From an uncultured Clostridia bacterium (GTDB lineage Bacteria > Bacillota > Clostridia > Christensenellales > Aristaeellaceae), in the NCBI GenBank assembly GCA_946410395.1, contig CAMKAE010000023.1:1-15551 (forward strand): a stretch of DNA of 15,551 nt. The letters are read 5' to 3'. Both the position numbers and the translations under genes were made by a program. Under the pieces are notes generated by a model, which saw nothing but the letters and a program-made list of their open reading frames with translations, had not been told where the DNA came from and did not search any database. Positions 5,917-12,271 of the stretch are shown one piece after another (positions within the stretch are counted from its first letter, which is position 1; the number at the start of each line of letters is the position of its first letter).

Positions 5917-7761
5917 TTATCTCTTCCCCCTGTTCGTCCAGTAGGTCAGCGGCAGGATCAGCACCAGCACCAGCGCCAGCAGGAAGCAGCTGATCGCGGC
6001 GGCATAGGCGAAGTTGTTGTTGCTGAACGCCTCGACATACATCTTGATCGGCAGGGTCGTGGACGCCGTGTTCGTCGGCCCCGTCAGCGAATAGATCAGG
6101 TCGAACGAGCGCAGGGCGTACATGGCCAGGATCGTTATGCAGCTGCCCGTTGCGCCCTTGAGCTGGGGAATGATCATTTTGCGGTAAATACGGGGCATGT
6201 ACGCGCCGTCCAGCTTGGCCGCGTTGATGATGTTGGTCGGAACATTCTTGATCGCGGCGAGGAAGATCACGGCCACATAACCGGAGAACTGCCAGATCAT
6301 GACGATCATGATGGAGTACATGACCATCTCGTTGCTCAGCCAGTTCACGTTGGATTTGACGCCAAACAGCTTGAGGAACTCCGCCAGGATGCCGCCCTGG
6401 CCGTTGTACATCTGCTGCCAGATCAGGCCCGTGACCACGAAGGAGAGGGCGAAGGGCAGCAGGATCAGCGTGCGGAACACCGCGGTCCCCCGCAGGCCGT
6501 GATCCATGATCAGCGCCAGGCCCAGGCCCAGCAGCAGGCAGATCGGGATGATCAGGAACAGCTTCAGGGTGTTGAGCACCGCGTCCCAGAACGCGCCGTC
6601 GCGGAACATCTGGGAATACCAGTGCACACCGCCCCAGCCGTAGGTCGGGTTCAGCTTGTCCTCGCCGGTCAGACCCCAGTCGGAGACGGAGACCCAGATG
6701 TTCCAGCCGATGGACACGTAGACGAAATAGATCAGCAGCGCAACCGGGATCAGCAGCCAGATCAGCGGATGCCGGTCCAGGAAGGCCTTGATCGGGGTGT
6801 GGAAGGCGAAGATCAGGATCATGAGCAGCGCAACCACAGCCGCGAACACGATCCAGCCGATCTGCTCCGTGAAGTTCTTGCGGAAGGCCGCGTCGCCGGA
6901 GGCGTTCGCCATCGTCAGTTCACCGTTGCGGTAGATGTAGGTGCCCTGCTCTTCCGCTCCGCCCTGCGCGGCGGCGAAGGTGTAGGTGCCGTCCGGGTTG
7001 AAGGTGATGGAAGTCGCCCCGTCCGTGCTGGGCACGGTATATGCCTCTTTCACGGCTTCCAGGGTTTCCTCGACGAAGAATTCTTTCTTGAGTTCCTTGA
7101 TGCTGAACTTCTGGCTCGGATAAACCGCTCCCGAGGCATCCAGCGTCTCAGGCTCATATTTCAGCGAGCTGGCCGTTTTGGTCTTGACGCTGGCCTTCTC
7201 CTCGCCGGATTCGCTCGTCAGCGTCAGGACCTTCTTCTCCGAGAAGCTGTATGTGCCGCGCTCCTCCGCTCCGTCCGCAAAGACCAGCCGATAGGTCCCG
7301 TCCGGCAGGAAGACCATGCTTGCGCTCCCGTCGTCACCGGGAACCGTGAATTCTTCAAAGACATGCTCGGAATCCTCTTTGAAGGTCAGCTGTCCCTTGA
7401 TGTCCGCAAAATCGAAGGTCTGCACATAGGCCTTCCCGGTTGCGGGGTCCTTGATGTCCGAGGTGTAAACGGCGTTCTTTTCCGATTTCCGGGTGACCTG
7501 TTCCCATGTGTAAGCAGGGCGGCCGGCCTCCCGCTCCGCCAGCGGAATATACTTGCTGGTGTTGTAGATATTCCAGGTAAAGCCGGCCACGAGCAGCACA
7601 GGAATGATGATCAGCGCCGCTGAGCCCTTCTTCATGCGCTCCCGGAGTTTCTCCGACAGCATGAAAGTCAGGATGATCAGCAAAAGGGCACCGCAAATGA
7701 TCCAGAAGGCGCCTTTGCCCCTGAACGTCATTTCTGCGAATCCGTTCGCAAATTTTCCCAT
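5917..7761 (-). CDS. MalF-type permease with a large duplicated extracellular domain
   Basis: A 614-aa permease, about twice the usual CUT1 size. The MalF-like core is the C-terminal half: six segments from about residue 333, coupling loop at 513-532 (NAAKLDGAYM...YRKMIIP) and a TM ending LVLILPLTYW. In front of it are two extra helices (about 18-35 and 49-65), a soluble segment (about 66-301) and a third extra helix (302-320). The basic loop EKLRERMKKG between helices 1 and 2 suggests the soluble segment is extracellular. That segment holds two related units (about 115-186 and 218-289), each with TVPxxDG, PDGTY and EExGTY. The ATG at 7761 is preceded by AGAGGGAG at 8 nt; an in-frame TTG at 7767 sits too close to that site. 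The core function is secure; the role of the extra domain is unknown, possibly docking the binding protein or the GH3 enzymes. Confidence 0.9.
   Translation of the reverse strand: MGKFANGFAEMTFRGKGAFWIICGALLLIILTFMLSEKLRERMKKGSAALIIIPVLLVAGFTWNIYNTSKYIPLAEREAGRPAYTWEQVTRKSEKNAVYTSDIKDPATGKAYVQTFDFADIKGQLTFKEDSEHVFEEFTVPGDDGSASMVFLPDGTYRLVFADGAEERGTYSFSEKKVLTLTSESGEEKASVKTKTASSLKYEPETLDASGAVYPSQKFSIKELKKEFFVEETLEAVKEAYTVPSTDGATSITFNPDGTYTFAAAQGGAEEQGTYIYRNGELTMANASGDAAFRKNFTEQIGWIVFAAVVALLMILIFAFHTPIKAFLDRHPLIWLLIPVALLIYFVYVSIGWNIWVSVSDWGLTGEDKLNPTYGWGGVHWYSQMFRDGAFWDAVLNTLKLFLIIPICLLLGLGLALIMDHGLRGTAVFRTLILLPFALSFVVTGLIWQQMYNGQGGILAEFLKLFGVKSNVNWLSNEMVMYSIMIVMIWQFSGYVAVIFLAAIKNVPTNIINAAKLDGAYMPRIYRKMIIPQLKGATGSCITILAMYALRSFDLIYSLTGPTNTASTTLPIKMYVEAFSNNNFAYAAAISCFLLALVLVLILPLTYWTNRGKR
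6895..7419 (-). repeat. Internal protein duplication in the MalF-like ectodomain
   Basis: Two units of about 72 residues (7204-7419 and 6895-7110) align without gaps at an offset of exactly 103 residues from an upstream phenylalanine through the PDGTY motif, then with one extra residue in the second copy. Shared positions include an [IL]K pair, a Glu/Val/Glu pattern before TVP, DG, PDGTY, AEE, GTY and a final LT...SG. The pattern of short beta-strands joined by PDGT and G-x-Y turns suggests a small beta-sandwich or barrel. The DNA copies have diverged, so this is an old duplication rather than a recombination repeat. Confidence 0.75.
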
Positions 7762-7784
7762 AAGCAACGCTCCCTCTCAAGAAA

Positions 7785-7820
7785 GTCCGCGCAGGCGCGG
7801 CTGAGCGTGCCTGCGCGGAC
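7785..7820 (-). promoter_or_regulatory. Intercistronic hairpin between GH3 and MalF-like genes
   Basis: A perfect 12-bp inverted repeat (7785-7796 with 7809-7820, GTCCGCGCAGGC), which can extend inward by about 3 pairs to leave a 6-nt loop. It fills the 75-bp gap between the GH3 stop (7837) and the permease start (7761); the permease ribosome site begins 7 nt after it. On the minus strand only TTTCTT follows, so it is a poor full terminator. It more likely acts as a partial terminator or 3'-end stabiliser that lowers permease expression relative to the binding protein and GH3. Confidence 0.6.
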
Positions 7821-7836
7821 CCTTTTCCTGTTTGGC

Positions 7837-9816
7837 TTATTTGTCGTAGCTGAGGCCCCAGCCGTAGTCATACAGCGGGTTCTCCAGGTCGAAGGACACA
7901 TCGCCGGACTGGTCGTTGACGCTCTGCATGTCGCGGGGGAACTGCAGCGGGGTCTTGCCGGTGGGGTTGTTCAGGCCGAAGAGGGTCTCCGCGATGGCAA
8001 TGCCGCCCTGCTGTCCCGGGTAATAGGCCTCGAGGATCGCGTTGGTGTTCTCGTCGCACCAGGTCAGGATGTAGGGACGGCCGCCGGTGACCACGGTGAT
8101 GATCTGGCCGCTGGTGTTGGCCTTGACCGCCTCGAGGATCTCCTGCTGGGAGGGGGTGATGTCCAGGGTCGCGTAGCCCCACGGCGGATCGTGCTGATAG
8201 CTGGGCTCGCCCACGGAGACGATGACCACGTCCGCGGTCTTGGCCGCCTCGGCGATGGCCGTCACGTCGTCGGCGATGTAGGTGACCGTGTCGTTCTCAC
8301 CGGCGTATTCCGCCACAGCCGCAGCGATGGTCAGGCCTTCCTGGGAGGAGGACCAGCCGCCCACCAGGGAGTCCATGTCGCCGGCGCGCGGGCCGCAGAC
8401 CAGGATGGTCTGGCCGGCGTTGGCCGTCAGGGGCAGGGTGCCGTCGTTCTTGAGCAGGGTCATGGCCTTGCGGGCCGCCTCCAGGTTCAGCGCGGTGTGC
8501 TCCTCATTGCCCACGAAGGCCACGGCGGCCTCCACGTCGCAGTAGGGGTTCTCGAACACGCCCAGCTCGAACTTGGCCTTCACGATGCGCTTGGCGGCCG
8601 CGGTCACGATGGCTTCGTCGATCTTGCCCTCGTTGACCAGCTCTTCCATCTGGTCGATGAGGCGGATGGACTCGCCGCCGATGCCGTCCACGCGGCTCTG
8701 GGTGACGCCGATGATGATGGCTTCCTCGTCGGAGACTTCCTCACCGGTCATGGTGCCCAGGCCTTCCTGAATGGCCCAGATCATGCCCCAGTCGGTCTGG
8801 ATGATGCCGGTGAAGCCCATCTGCTCGCGCAGCAGGTCCTGCAGGGCCGCCTTGGAGCCGATGGCGCTGTTCTCCATGTCCAGGGCCAGCGGGACGGAAT
8901 AGTAGGGCATCACGGAGCCCACGTTGACGTCGATCGCGGCGTAGTAGGGCTTGAGGTGGATCTGCAGGGTCTCCTCGTCCGCCACGATGGGAGAGGTGTC
9001 CTTGCCGTCCATCTGCGGGCCGGCGCCGGGGAAGTGCTTGATGCAGGCGACAATGCCATCGGGATTGACGCCCTGGTCGCCGTTCTGGAAGGCCACGATC
9101 TGGGCGCGGACCATCCGGGTCACCAGGTCGGGATCCTCGCCGAAGGTCTCCATGACGCGGCCCCAGCGGGGCTCGGAGGCGATGTCGGACTCGGGGCTCA
9201 GGGTCATGCGCACGCCGATGGCGATGTGCTCTTCCCGGGCCATTTCCGCCAGCTTGACCACCAGCTCCTCGTCGCGGGTGGCCGCCAGGGCCAGGTTGTG
9301 GCCGGTGACGGTGGCGCCGGTGACGTAGGACAGGCCGTGGACGGAGTCCATGGATACCAGGACCGGCACGCCCAGGCGGCTGGCCTCGGCATACTCCTGC
9401 ACGGTATTCATGGTCTCGGCGGCGGTCTGCACGCTGTTCAGCTCACGGATCAGCAGCATGCCGATACCGTAATCGGTGCAGTACTTCTGCAGGTAGGGGG
9501 CAATCTTGCCGTCCGCGCGGGGCAGGTAGGTGGGATGCTGCATCTGCGCGATCTTCTCAAAGACCGTCATCTGCCCCACCAGGTCGTCGGCACGGGTCTC
9601 GGCGTCCAGGCGCCAGTCCTCGTAGGGGTCCAGCGCGCCGTTGCCGTTCAGATCGATGAACTGCAAACCGTCCGCTTCAATGATGGATTTCACGCGGGGA
9701 TTCAGCACGGGCTGTTCCGCTTCCTCGCTCTCCGCCATGCCCGCGGTCAGGGTGCCGAGCATGGCCAGCGCGAGCGCCAGGGTCAGAAGGCGCTTGGCCC
9801 AATTTTTAGTCAACAA
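7837..9816 (-). CDS. Secreted glycoside hydrolase family 3 enzyme (TTG start)
   Basis: A 659-aa exported GH3 enzyme. Signal peptide about 1-28 (KNWAKR, hydrophobic core, AGMA before ESEE). EF-hand-like loop DLNGNGALDPYE at 55-66, then the barrel: SMDSVHG (155-161), EPRWGRVMETFGED (215-228), KHFPGAG (260-266) and GFTGIIQTDWG (334-344) with predicted nucleophile Asp342. The second domain ends with YDYGWGLSYDK. Unlike the other GH3 in this operon it keeps the usual DxVHG motif and has no acidic insert. There is no ATG near the signal peptide: the frame starts TTG-TTG at 9816/9813, and AAAGGAG lies 9 nt before the first TTG. The start overlaps the binding-protein gene by 11 bp, so translation is likely coupled. 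The activity is probably exo-acting on beta-linked oligosaccharides; the exact sugar is not predictable. Confidence 0.88.
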   Translation of the reverse strand: MLTKNWAKRLLTLALALAMLGTLTAGMAESEEAEQPVLNPRVKSIIEADGLQFIDLNGNGALDPYEDWRLDAETRADDLVGQMTVFEKIAQMQHPTYLPRADGKIAPYLQKYCTDYGIGMLLIRELNSVQTAAETMNTVQEYAEASRLGVPVLVSMDSVHGLSYVTGATVTGHNLALAATRDEELVVKLAEMAREEHIAIGVRMTLSPESDIASEPRWGRVMETFGEDPDLVTRMVRAQIVAFQNGDQGVNPDGIVACIKHFPGAGPQMDGKDTSPIVADEETLQIHLKPYYAAIDVNVGSVMPYYSVPLALDMENSAIGSKAALQDLLREQMGFTGIIQTDWGMIWAIQEGLGTMTGEEVSDEEAIIIGVTQSRVDGIGGESIRLIDQMEELVNEGKIDEAIVTAAAKRIVKAKFELGVFENPYCDVEAAVAFVGNEEHTALNLEAARKAMTLLKNDGTLPLTANAGQTILVCGPRAGDMDSLVGGWSSSQEGLTIAAAVAEYAGENDTVTYIADDVTAIAEAAKTADVVIVSVGEPSYQHDPPWGYATLDITPSQQEILEAVKANTSGQIITVVTGGRPYILTWCDENTNAILEAYYPGQQGGIAIAETLFGLNNPTGKTPLQFPRDMQSVNDQSGDVSFDLENPLYDYGWGLSYDK

Positions 9817-11161
9817 GGTTCCAGTCTCCTTTCACACCGGCTTCCCGGAGAATGTTCACGATGCGGTTCGCGTAGTAAGCTGCGTCATGGTTGGTGGAGG
9901 TGGCGTACTCCTGGATCTGCGTCTGCAGACTCGTGGACGCGCTCCAGGGCATGGCCGTGCCGTGGGTGATGCTCGGGTACACCTTGGTGTTCTCGTCGGT
10001 CAGCTGCTCCTTGAAGTGCAGGGTCAGCTCGTTGTACACGTCGTCGGGGGTGTCGGTGTAGGGAGAGATGGACTCCTTCAGGCCGGAGAAGTACTCCTGC
10101 ACATCCTGGGTGCAGACGCTGAACGCCCAGCGGACGCCGCTCTCCACATCCGCGGAGTCGTTGCTGACCACGAAGCCGTCCACGCACATGCCGAACCAGC
10201 CGGCCGTTCCGGGGAAGGTGAAGACGCCGAAGTCCTTGCCGTACACCTGGTCCATGTTGGTCAGCAGGGGCTGCGCCCACGCGCCCATGATCTGCATGGC
10301 GCAGTTGCCGCTGACCATGGCGCCGGTGGTGTGATACCAGTCACGGCTGTTGTGGTCCGGGGCCACGTAATCCATCAGGCGGGTGTAGGTCTCCAGGACG
10401 CGGGTCACGTCGTCCACGTTGTAGTTGCCGTTGATGAAGTCCTCGTAGATCTGGGGGTCGGTGCCCAGCATGATGTTCTCGAACACCTGGCAGGCCGGCC
10501 AGCCCTTCTGGTCGCCCAGGTCCAGCGGATAGGTCCCCTCGGGCATCTTGGCCTGCAGCTGGTCGCAAATGGACCAGAACTCGTCCCAGGTGATGTCCTC
10601 GTGATCGGGGATCTCGATGCCGTACTGCTCGAACAGGTGGATGTTGTAGAGGATGATGTTGGTCTTGTGGATGCCGATGGGCACCACATAGTGGTTGCCG
10701 TCGGAGGCCGTGCACATGTCCACCAGGCCCGGCAGGGCGCGGTCTTCCAGCTCGGCGTAATTCCAGATCTCGTTGAGGTTCAGCAGAAGGTCGGACTGCA
10801 GATAGGGCTCGATCTCCTGGCCGGGATGGGCCTGGAACGCTTCCGGGCTCTTGCCGGTCTGCTGCAGCACCTTGACCTTCATGACCATGGCGCCGCCGGC
10901 GCCGCCGGGGATCGCGTTGGACTTGGCTTCGATCCCGCTGTAGAGCTCGCCGAACTGTTCCACGACGCTCTCGATGGCGTACTTCTCGCCGCCGGCCGTC
11001 CACCAGTGGTACACGTTGACCGTGCCCGTGGCGGAGTCGTCGTCGATGATCTCCTCGAAGTTCATGTCCTCTGCTTTCTTCTTCTCATTCTTTGCCGCGA
11101 AGGCCGAGGCGCAGGACAGCAGCAGCGCCAGAGCCAGCAGCAGCGCAGCAATTCTCTTCAT
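9806..11161 (-). CDS. Extracellular sugar-binding protein of the CUT1 ABC transporter
   Basis: A 451-aa substrate-binding protein (SBP_bac_1 type) that would deliver oligosaccharide to the MalF/MalG-like permeases. The N-terminus MKRIAALLLALALLLSCASA is a signal peptide; LLSC with Cys17 is a plausible though imperfect lipobox, which would anchor the protein to the membrane, while cleavage near AFA is the alternative. Family-typical stretches are NVYHWWTAGGEK (49-60), then VVEQFGELYSGI, the central region with PIGIHKTNIILYN, and MVSGNCAMQIMGAW. Length is normal for the family. GGGAGG lies 9 nt before the ATG, 24 bp after the CBM9-like gene. The aromatic-rich start of the mature protein fits carbohydrate stacking, but the ligand cannot be named. 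Confidence 0.92.
   Translation of the reverse strand: MKRIAALLLALALLLSCASAFAAKNEKKKAEDMNFEEIIDDDSATGTVNVYHWWTAGGEKYAIESVVEQFGELYSGIEAKSNAIPGGAGGAMVMKVKVLQQTGKSPEAFQAHPGQEIEPYLQSDLLLNLNEIWNYAELEDRALPGLVDMCTASDGNHYVVPIGIHKTNIILYNIHLFEQYGIEIPDHEDITWDEFWSICDQLQAKMPEGTYPLDLGDQKGWPACQVFENIMLGTDPQIYEDFINGNYNVDDVTRVLETYTRLMDYVAPDHNSRDWYHTTGAMVSGNCAMQIMGAWAQPLLTNMDQVYGKDFGVFTFPGTAGWFGMCVDGFVVSNDSADVESGVRWAFSVCTQDVQEYFSGLKESISPYTDTPDDVYNELTLHFKEQLTDENTKVYPSITHGTAMPWSASTSLQTQIQEYATSTNHDAAYYANRIVNILREAGVKGDWNLVD
9826..9832 (-). promoter_or_regulatory. Ribosome binding site that fixes the GH3 TTG start
   Basis: AAAGGAG on the minus strand lies inside the last codons of the binding-protein gene, 9 nt before TTG at 9816 and 12 nt before TTG at 9813. 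No ATG or GTG lies close enough to use it while preserving the signal peptide. The first TTG is therefore preferred. Confidence 0.65.
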
Positions 11162-11185
11162 CTTCTATGCCCTCCCGCTTTGATG

Positions 11186-12010
11186 TCAGTCCACAAAGGT
11201 CAGGGTCGCCCACAGGGAAGGATTCGTGTCCACGGGATAGTTGGCCGGCTTGCGGTCGCGGCCTTCCTGCTCGGAGGAGAACTGCATGCGCAGGGAGTGG
11301 ATGCCGGGGCAGGGCAGGTCCACGTCCAGGATGGAGACGTCGAAGCCCACGGTGACGCCCGCGGCGGGGATCAGCTGCGCGATCTGGTCGTTGCTCAGGT
11401 TGTGCAGGGGCAGCTTGCTCTCCCAGATGTAGCCGCCTTCCACGTCGGCGATGGCCGCCTCGTAGTCGTCGAAGACCAGCTCGTCGCCGTACTCGCCCGC
11501 GGTCTCCCAGCCCAGGTTGTCGGCGATCATCTCGCGGTCAATGTAGTTGAAGAACTCGAACTCGCCCTTGTAGCCGTAGGTGGACTGCACGATGCGCCAG
11601 TCGGTGGCGGTGTATTCCGTGCGGTCGGGGTCCGCGGCGGGATCGGTGCTCAGGAAGAAGATCACGGAATCCAGCTCGTCGAGCGGGAAGCCCTCGCGGT
11701 ACACATAGGGCGTGTCGTCGAGGATCTTCATCGCCAGGTAGAGGTTTTCCTCATCCCACATGGCATAGACTTCCATGGAGCAGTCGGCCTCGCCGTCCCA
11801 GTGCTCGATCTGGTCGATGATCTGGCCCAGGGAATTGATTTTCAGGCACTTGGCGGTGTCCCACTCGCTCAGGTCGCCATCAATGACGACTTCACCGGCC
11901 TTGGGCGCTTCCAGATTCTTGTCGGTGTATGCCAGCGCCGTGCCGGTCACACCCAGGGCCATCACCAGAGCCATCACCAGGCTCAGCCATTTCGCGGTGC
12001 GTTTCATCAT
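11186..12010 (-). CDS. Secreted CBM9-like carbohydrate-binding protein
   Basis: A 274-aa secreted protein and the first gene of the sugar operon. Signal peptide about 1-27 (MMKRTAKW, hydrophobic core, ALA before YTDKN). The remainder is a single family-9-like carbohydrate-binding or DOMON-like beta-sandwich: VIDGDLSEWD (42-51), VYAMWDEENLYLAMKILDD (81-99), GYIWESKLPL (193-202), GFDVSILD (222-229) and a C-terminal SLWATLTF strand. No catalytic domain is attached, so it is a free-standing binding protein, possibly a polysaccharide-capture partner for the GH3 enzymes or the transporter. AAGGAGG lies 7 nt before the ATG at 12010; the open frame further upstream crosses the promoter and is not part of the gene. 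Being promoter-proximal, it is likely among the most abundant products of the operon. Confidence 0.82.
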   Translation of the reverse strand: MMKRTAKWLSLVMALVMALGVTGTALAYTDKNLEAPKAGEVVIDGDLSEWDTAKCLKINSLGQIIDQIEHWDGEADCSMEVYAMWDEENLYLAMKILDDTPYVYREGFPLDELDSVIFFLSTDPAADPDRTEYTATDWRIVQSTYGYKGEFEFFNYIDREMIADNLGWETAGEYGDELVFDDYEAAIADVEGGYIWESKLPLHNLSNDQIAQLIPAAGVTVGFDVSILDVDLPCPGIHSLRMQFSSEQEGRDRKPANYPVDTNPSLWATLTFVD

Positions 12011-12068
12011 AATCAGTCCTCCTTTTTGTTTTGCGGGGATAAACATTCTGCTCCCCATTGTCAAAGCC

Positions 12069-12074
12069 ATTATA
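12069..12074 (-). promoter_or_regulatory. -10 element of the carbohydrate operon promoter
   Basis: A perfect TATAAT on the minus strand, giving a start near 12062 and a leader of about 50 nt before the CBM9-like gene. The hexamer 17 nt upstream (CGCACG at 12092-12097) has no likeness to a -35 box. The spacer is C/G rich. A good -10 without a -35 suggests the promoter needs an activator, consistent with a two-component system encoded next to it. Confidence 0.55.
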
Positions 12075-12131
12075 GCCCCCCGCGCTTTTCCCGTGCGGTA
12101 AAAATGCAATACGCCCGCTGGCAAAAATCCA

Positions 12132-12192
12132 ACATCCGCCCCCGAAATGGGAATATCCTGTACATTCGTCCGGACAATCCGGCACATCCGCC
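12132..12192. promoter_or_regulatory. Candidate activator-binding direct repeats in the divergent region
   Basis: ACATCCGCC occurs exactly at 12132-12140 and 12184-12192, and a 7-of-9 variant ACATTCGTC at 12162-12170, all in the same orientation. The start-to-start steps are 30 and 22 bp, near whole helical turns, so they would face the same side of the DNA. They lie between the two divergent promoters, about 60-120 bp upstream of the sugar-operon -10. AraC-type regulators such as YesN family members bind direct repeats, so this is a plausible site, but short GC-rich matches may be chance. Confidence 0.3.
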
Positions 12193-12199
12193 GCGGATG
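12185..12199. promoter_or_regulatory. Short palindrome upstream of the kinase promoter
   Basis: CATCCG-ccg-CGGATG, a perfect 6-bp inverted repeat with a 3-bp centre. It ends 11 bp before the -35 box of the kinase promoter and overlaps the last direct-repeat copy. It could be an operator half-site pair; it is too short to be confident. Confidence 0.22.
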
Positions 12200-12210
12200 C
12201 GCGCCGGGGC

Positions 12211-12240
12211 TTTACGCTGCCTGCCCTCCTGTGGTATAAT
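12211..12240 (+). promoter_or_regulatory. Promoter of the histidine kinase gene
   Basis: -35 TTTACG (12211-12216, 4 of 6 to consensus), an 18-bp spacer and a perfect -10 TATAAT (12235-12240) preceded by TGG, an extended -10. The start would be near 12247, giving a leader of about 25 nt. GGTGA at 12263-12267 pairs with the 16S rRNA end and lies 4 nt before the GTG at 12272, in normal register. Confidence 0.72.
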
Positions 12241-12271
12241 CGGATCAACCCTTCCGCAAGGCGGTGAGAAC

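Noticed and set aside
7765..7767. TTG start for the MalF-like gene, two codons upstream of the ATG
   Set aside because: It lies only 2 nt from the GGGAG ribosome site; the ATG at 7761 has normal spacing.
7807..9969. Plus-strand open frame of about 720 codons antisense to the second GH3 gene
   Set aside because: Shadow of the GH3 codon pattern: low-complexity, no start site, no recognisable domain. The same applies to the long plus-strand frames at 1203-3086, 3188-5047 and 5836-7623.
12036..12064. Alternative minus-strand promoter with perfect TTGACA (12059-12064)
   Set aside because: The element 17 bp downstream is TATCCC, a poor -10. The TATAAT at 12069-12074 is preferred, although this pair cannot be fully excluded.
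12011..12187. Upstream extension of the CBM9-like gene to 12187
   Set aside because: It would place the signal peptide 60 residues into the protein and cover the TATAAT. AAGGAGG 7 nt before the ATG at 12010 gives a normal signal-peptide start.
9641..12271. Very long plus-strand open frame continuous with the kinase gene
   Set aside because: It is antisense to the GH3 start, binding-protein and CBM9-like genes, has His/Val/Gly-rich composition without motifs, and results from GC-rich codon usage. The real kinase start is the GTG at 12272 behind its promoter.
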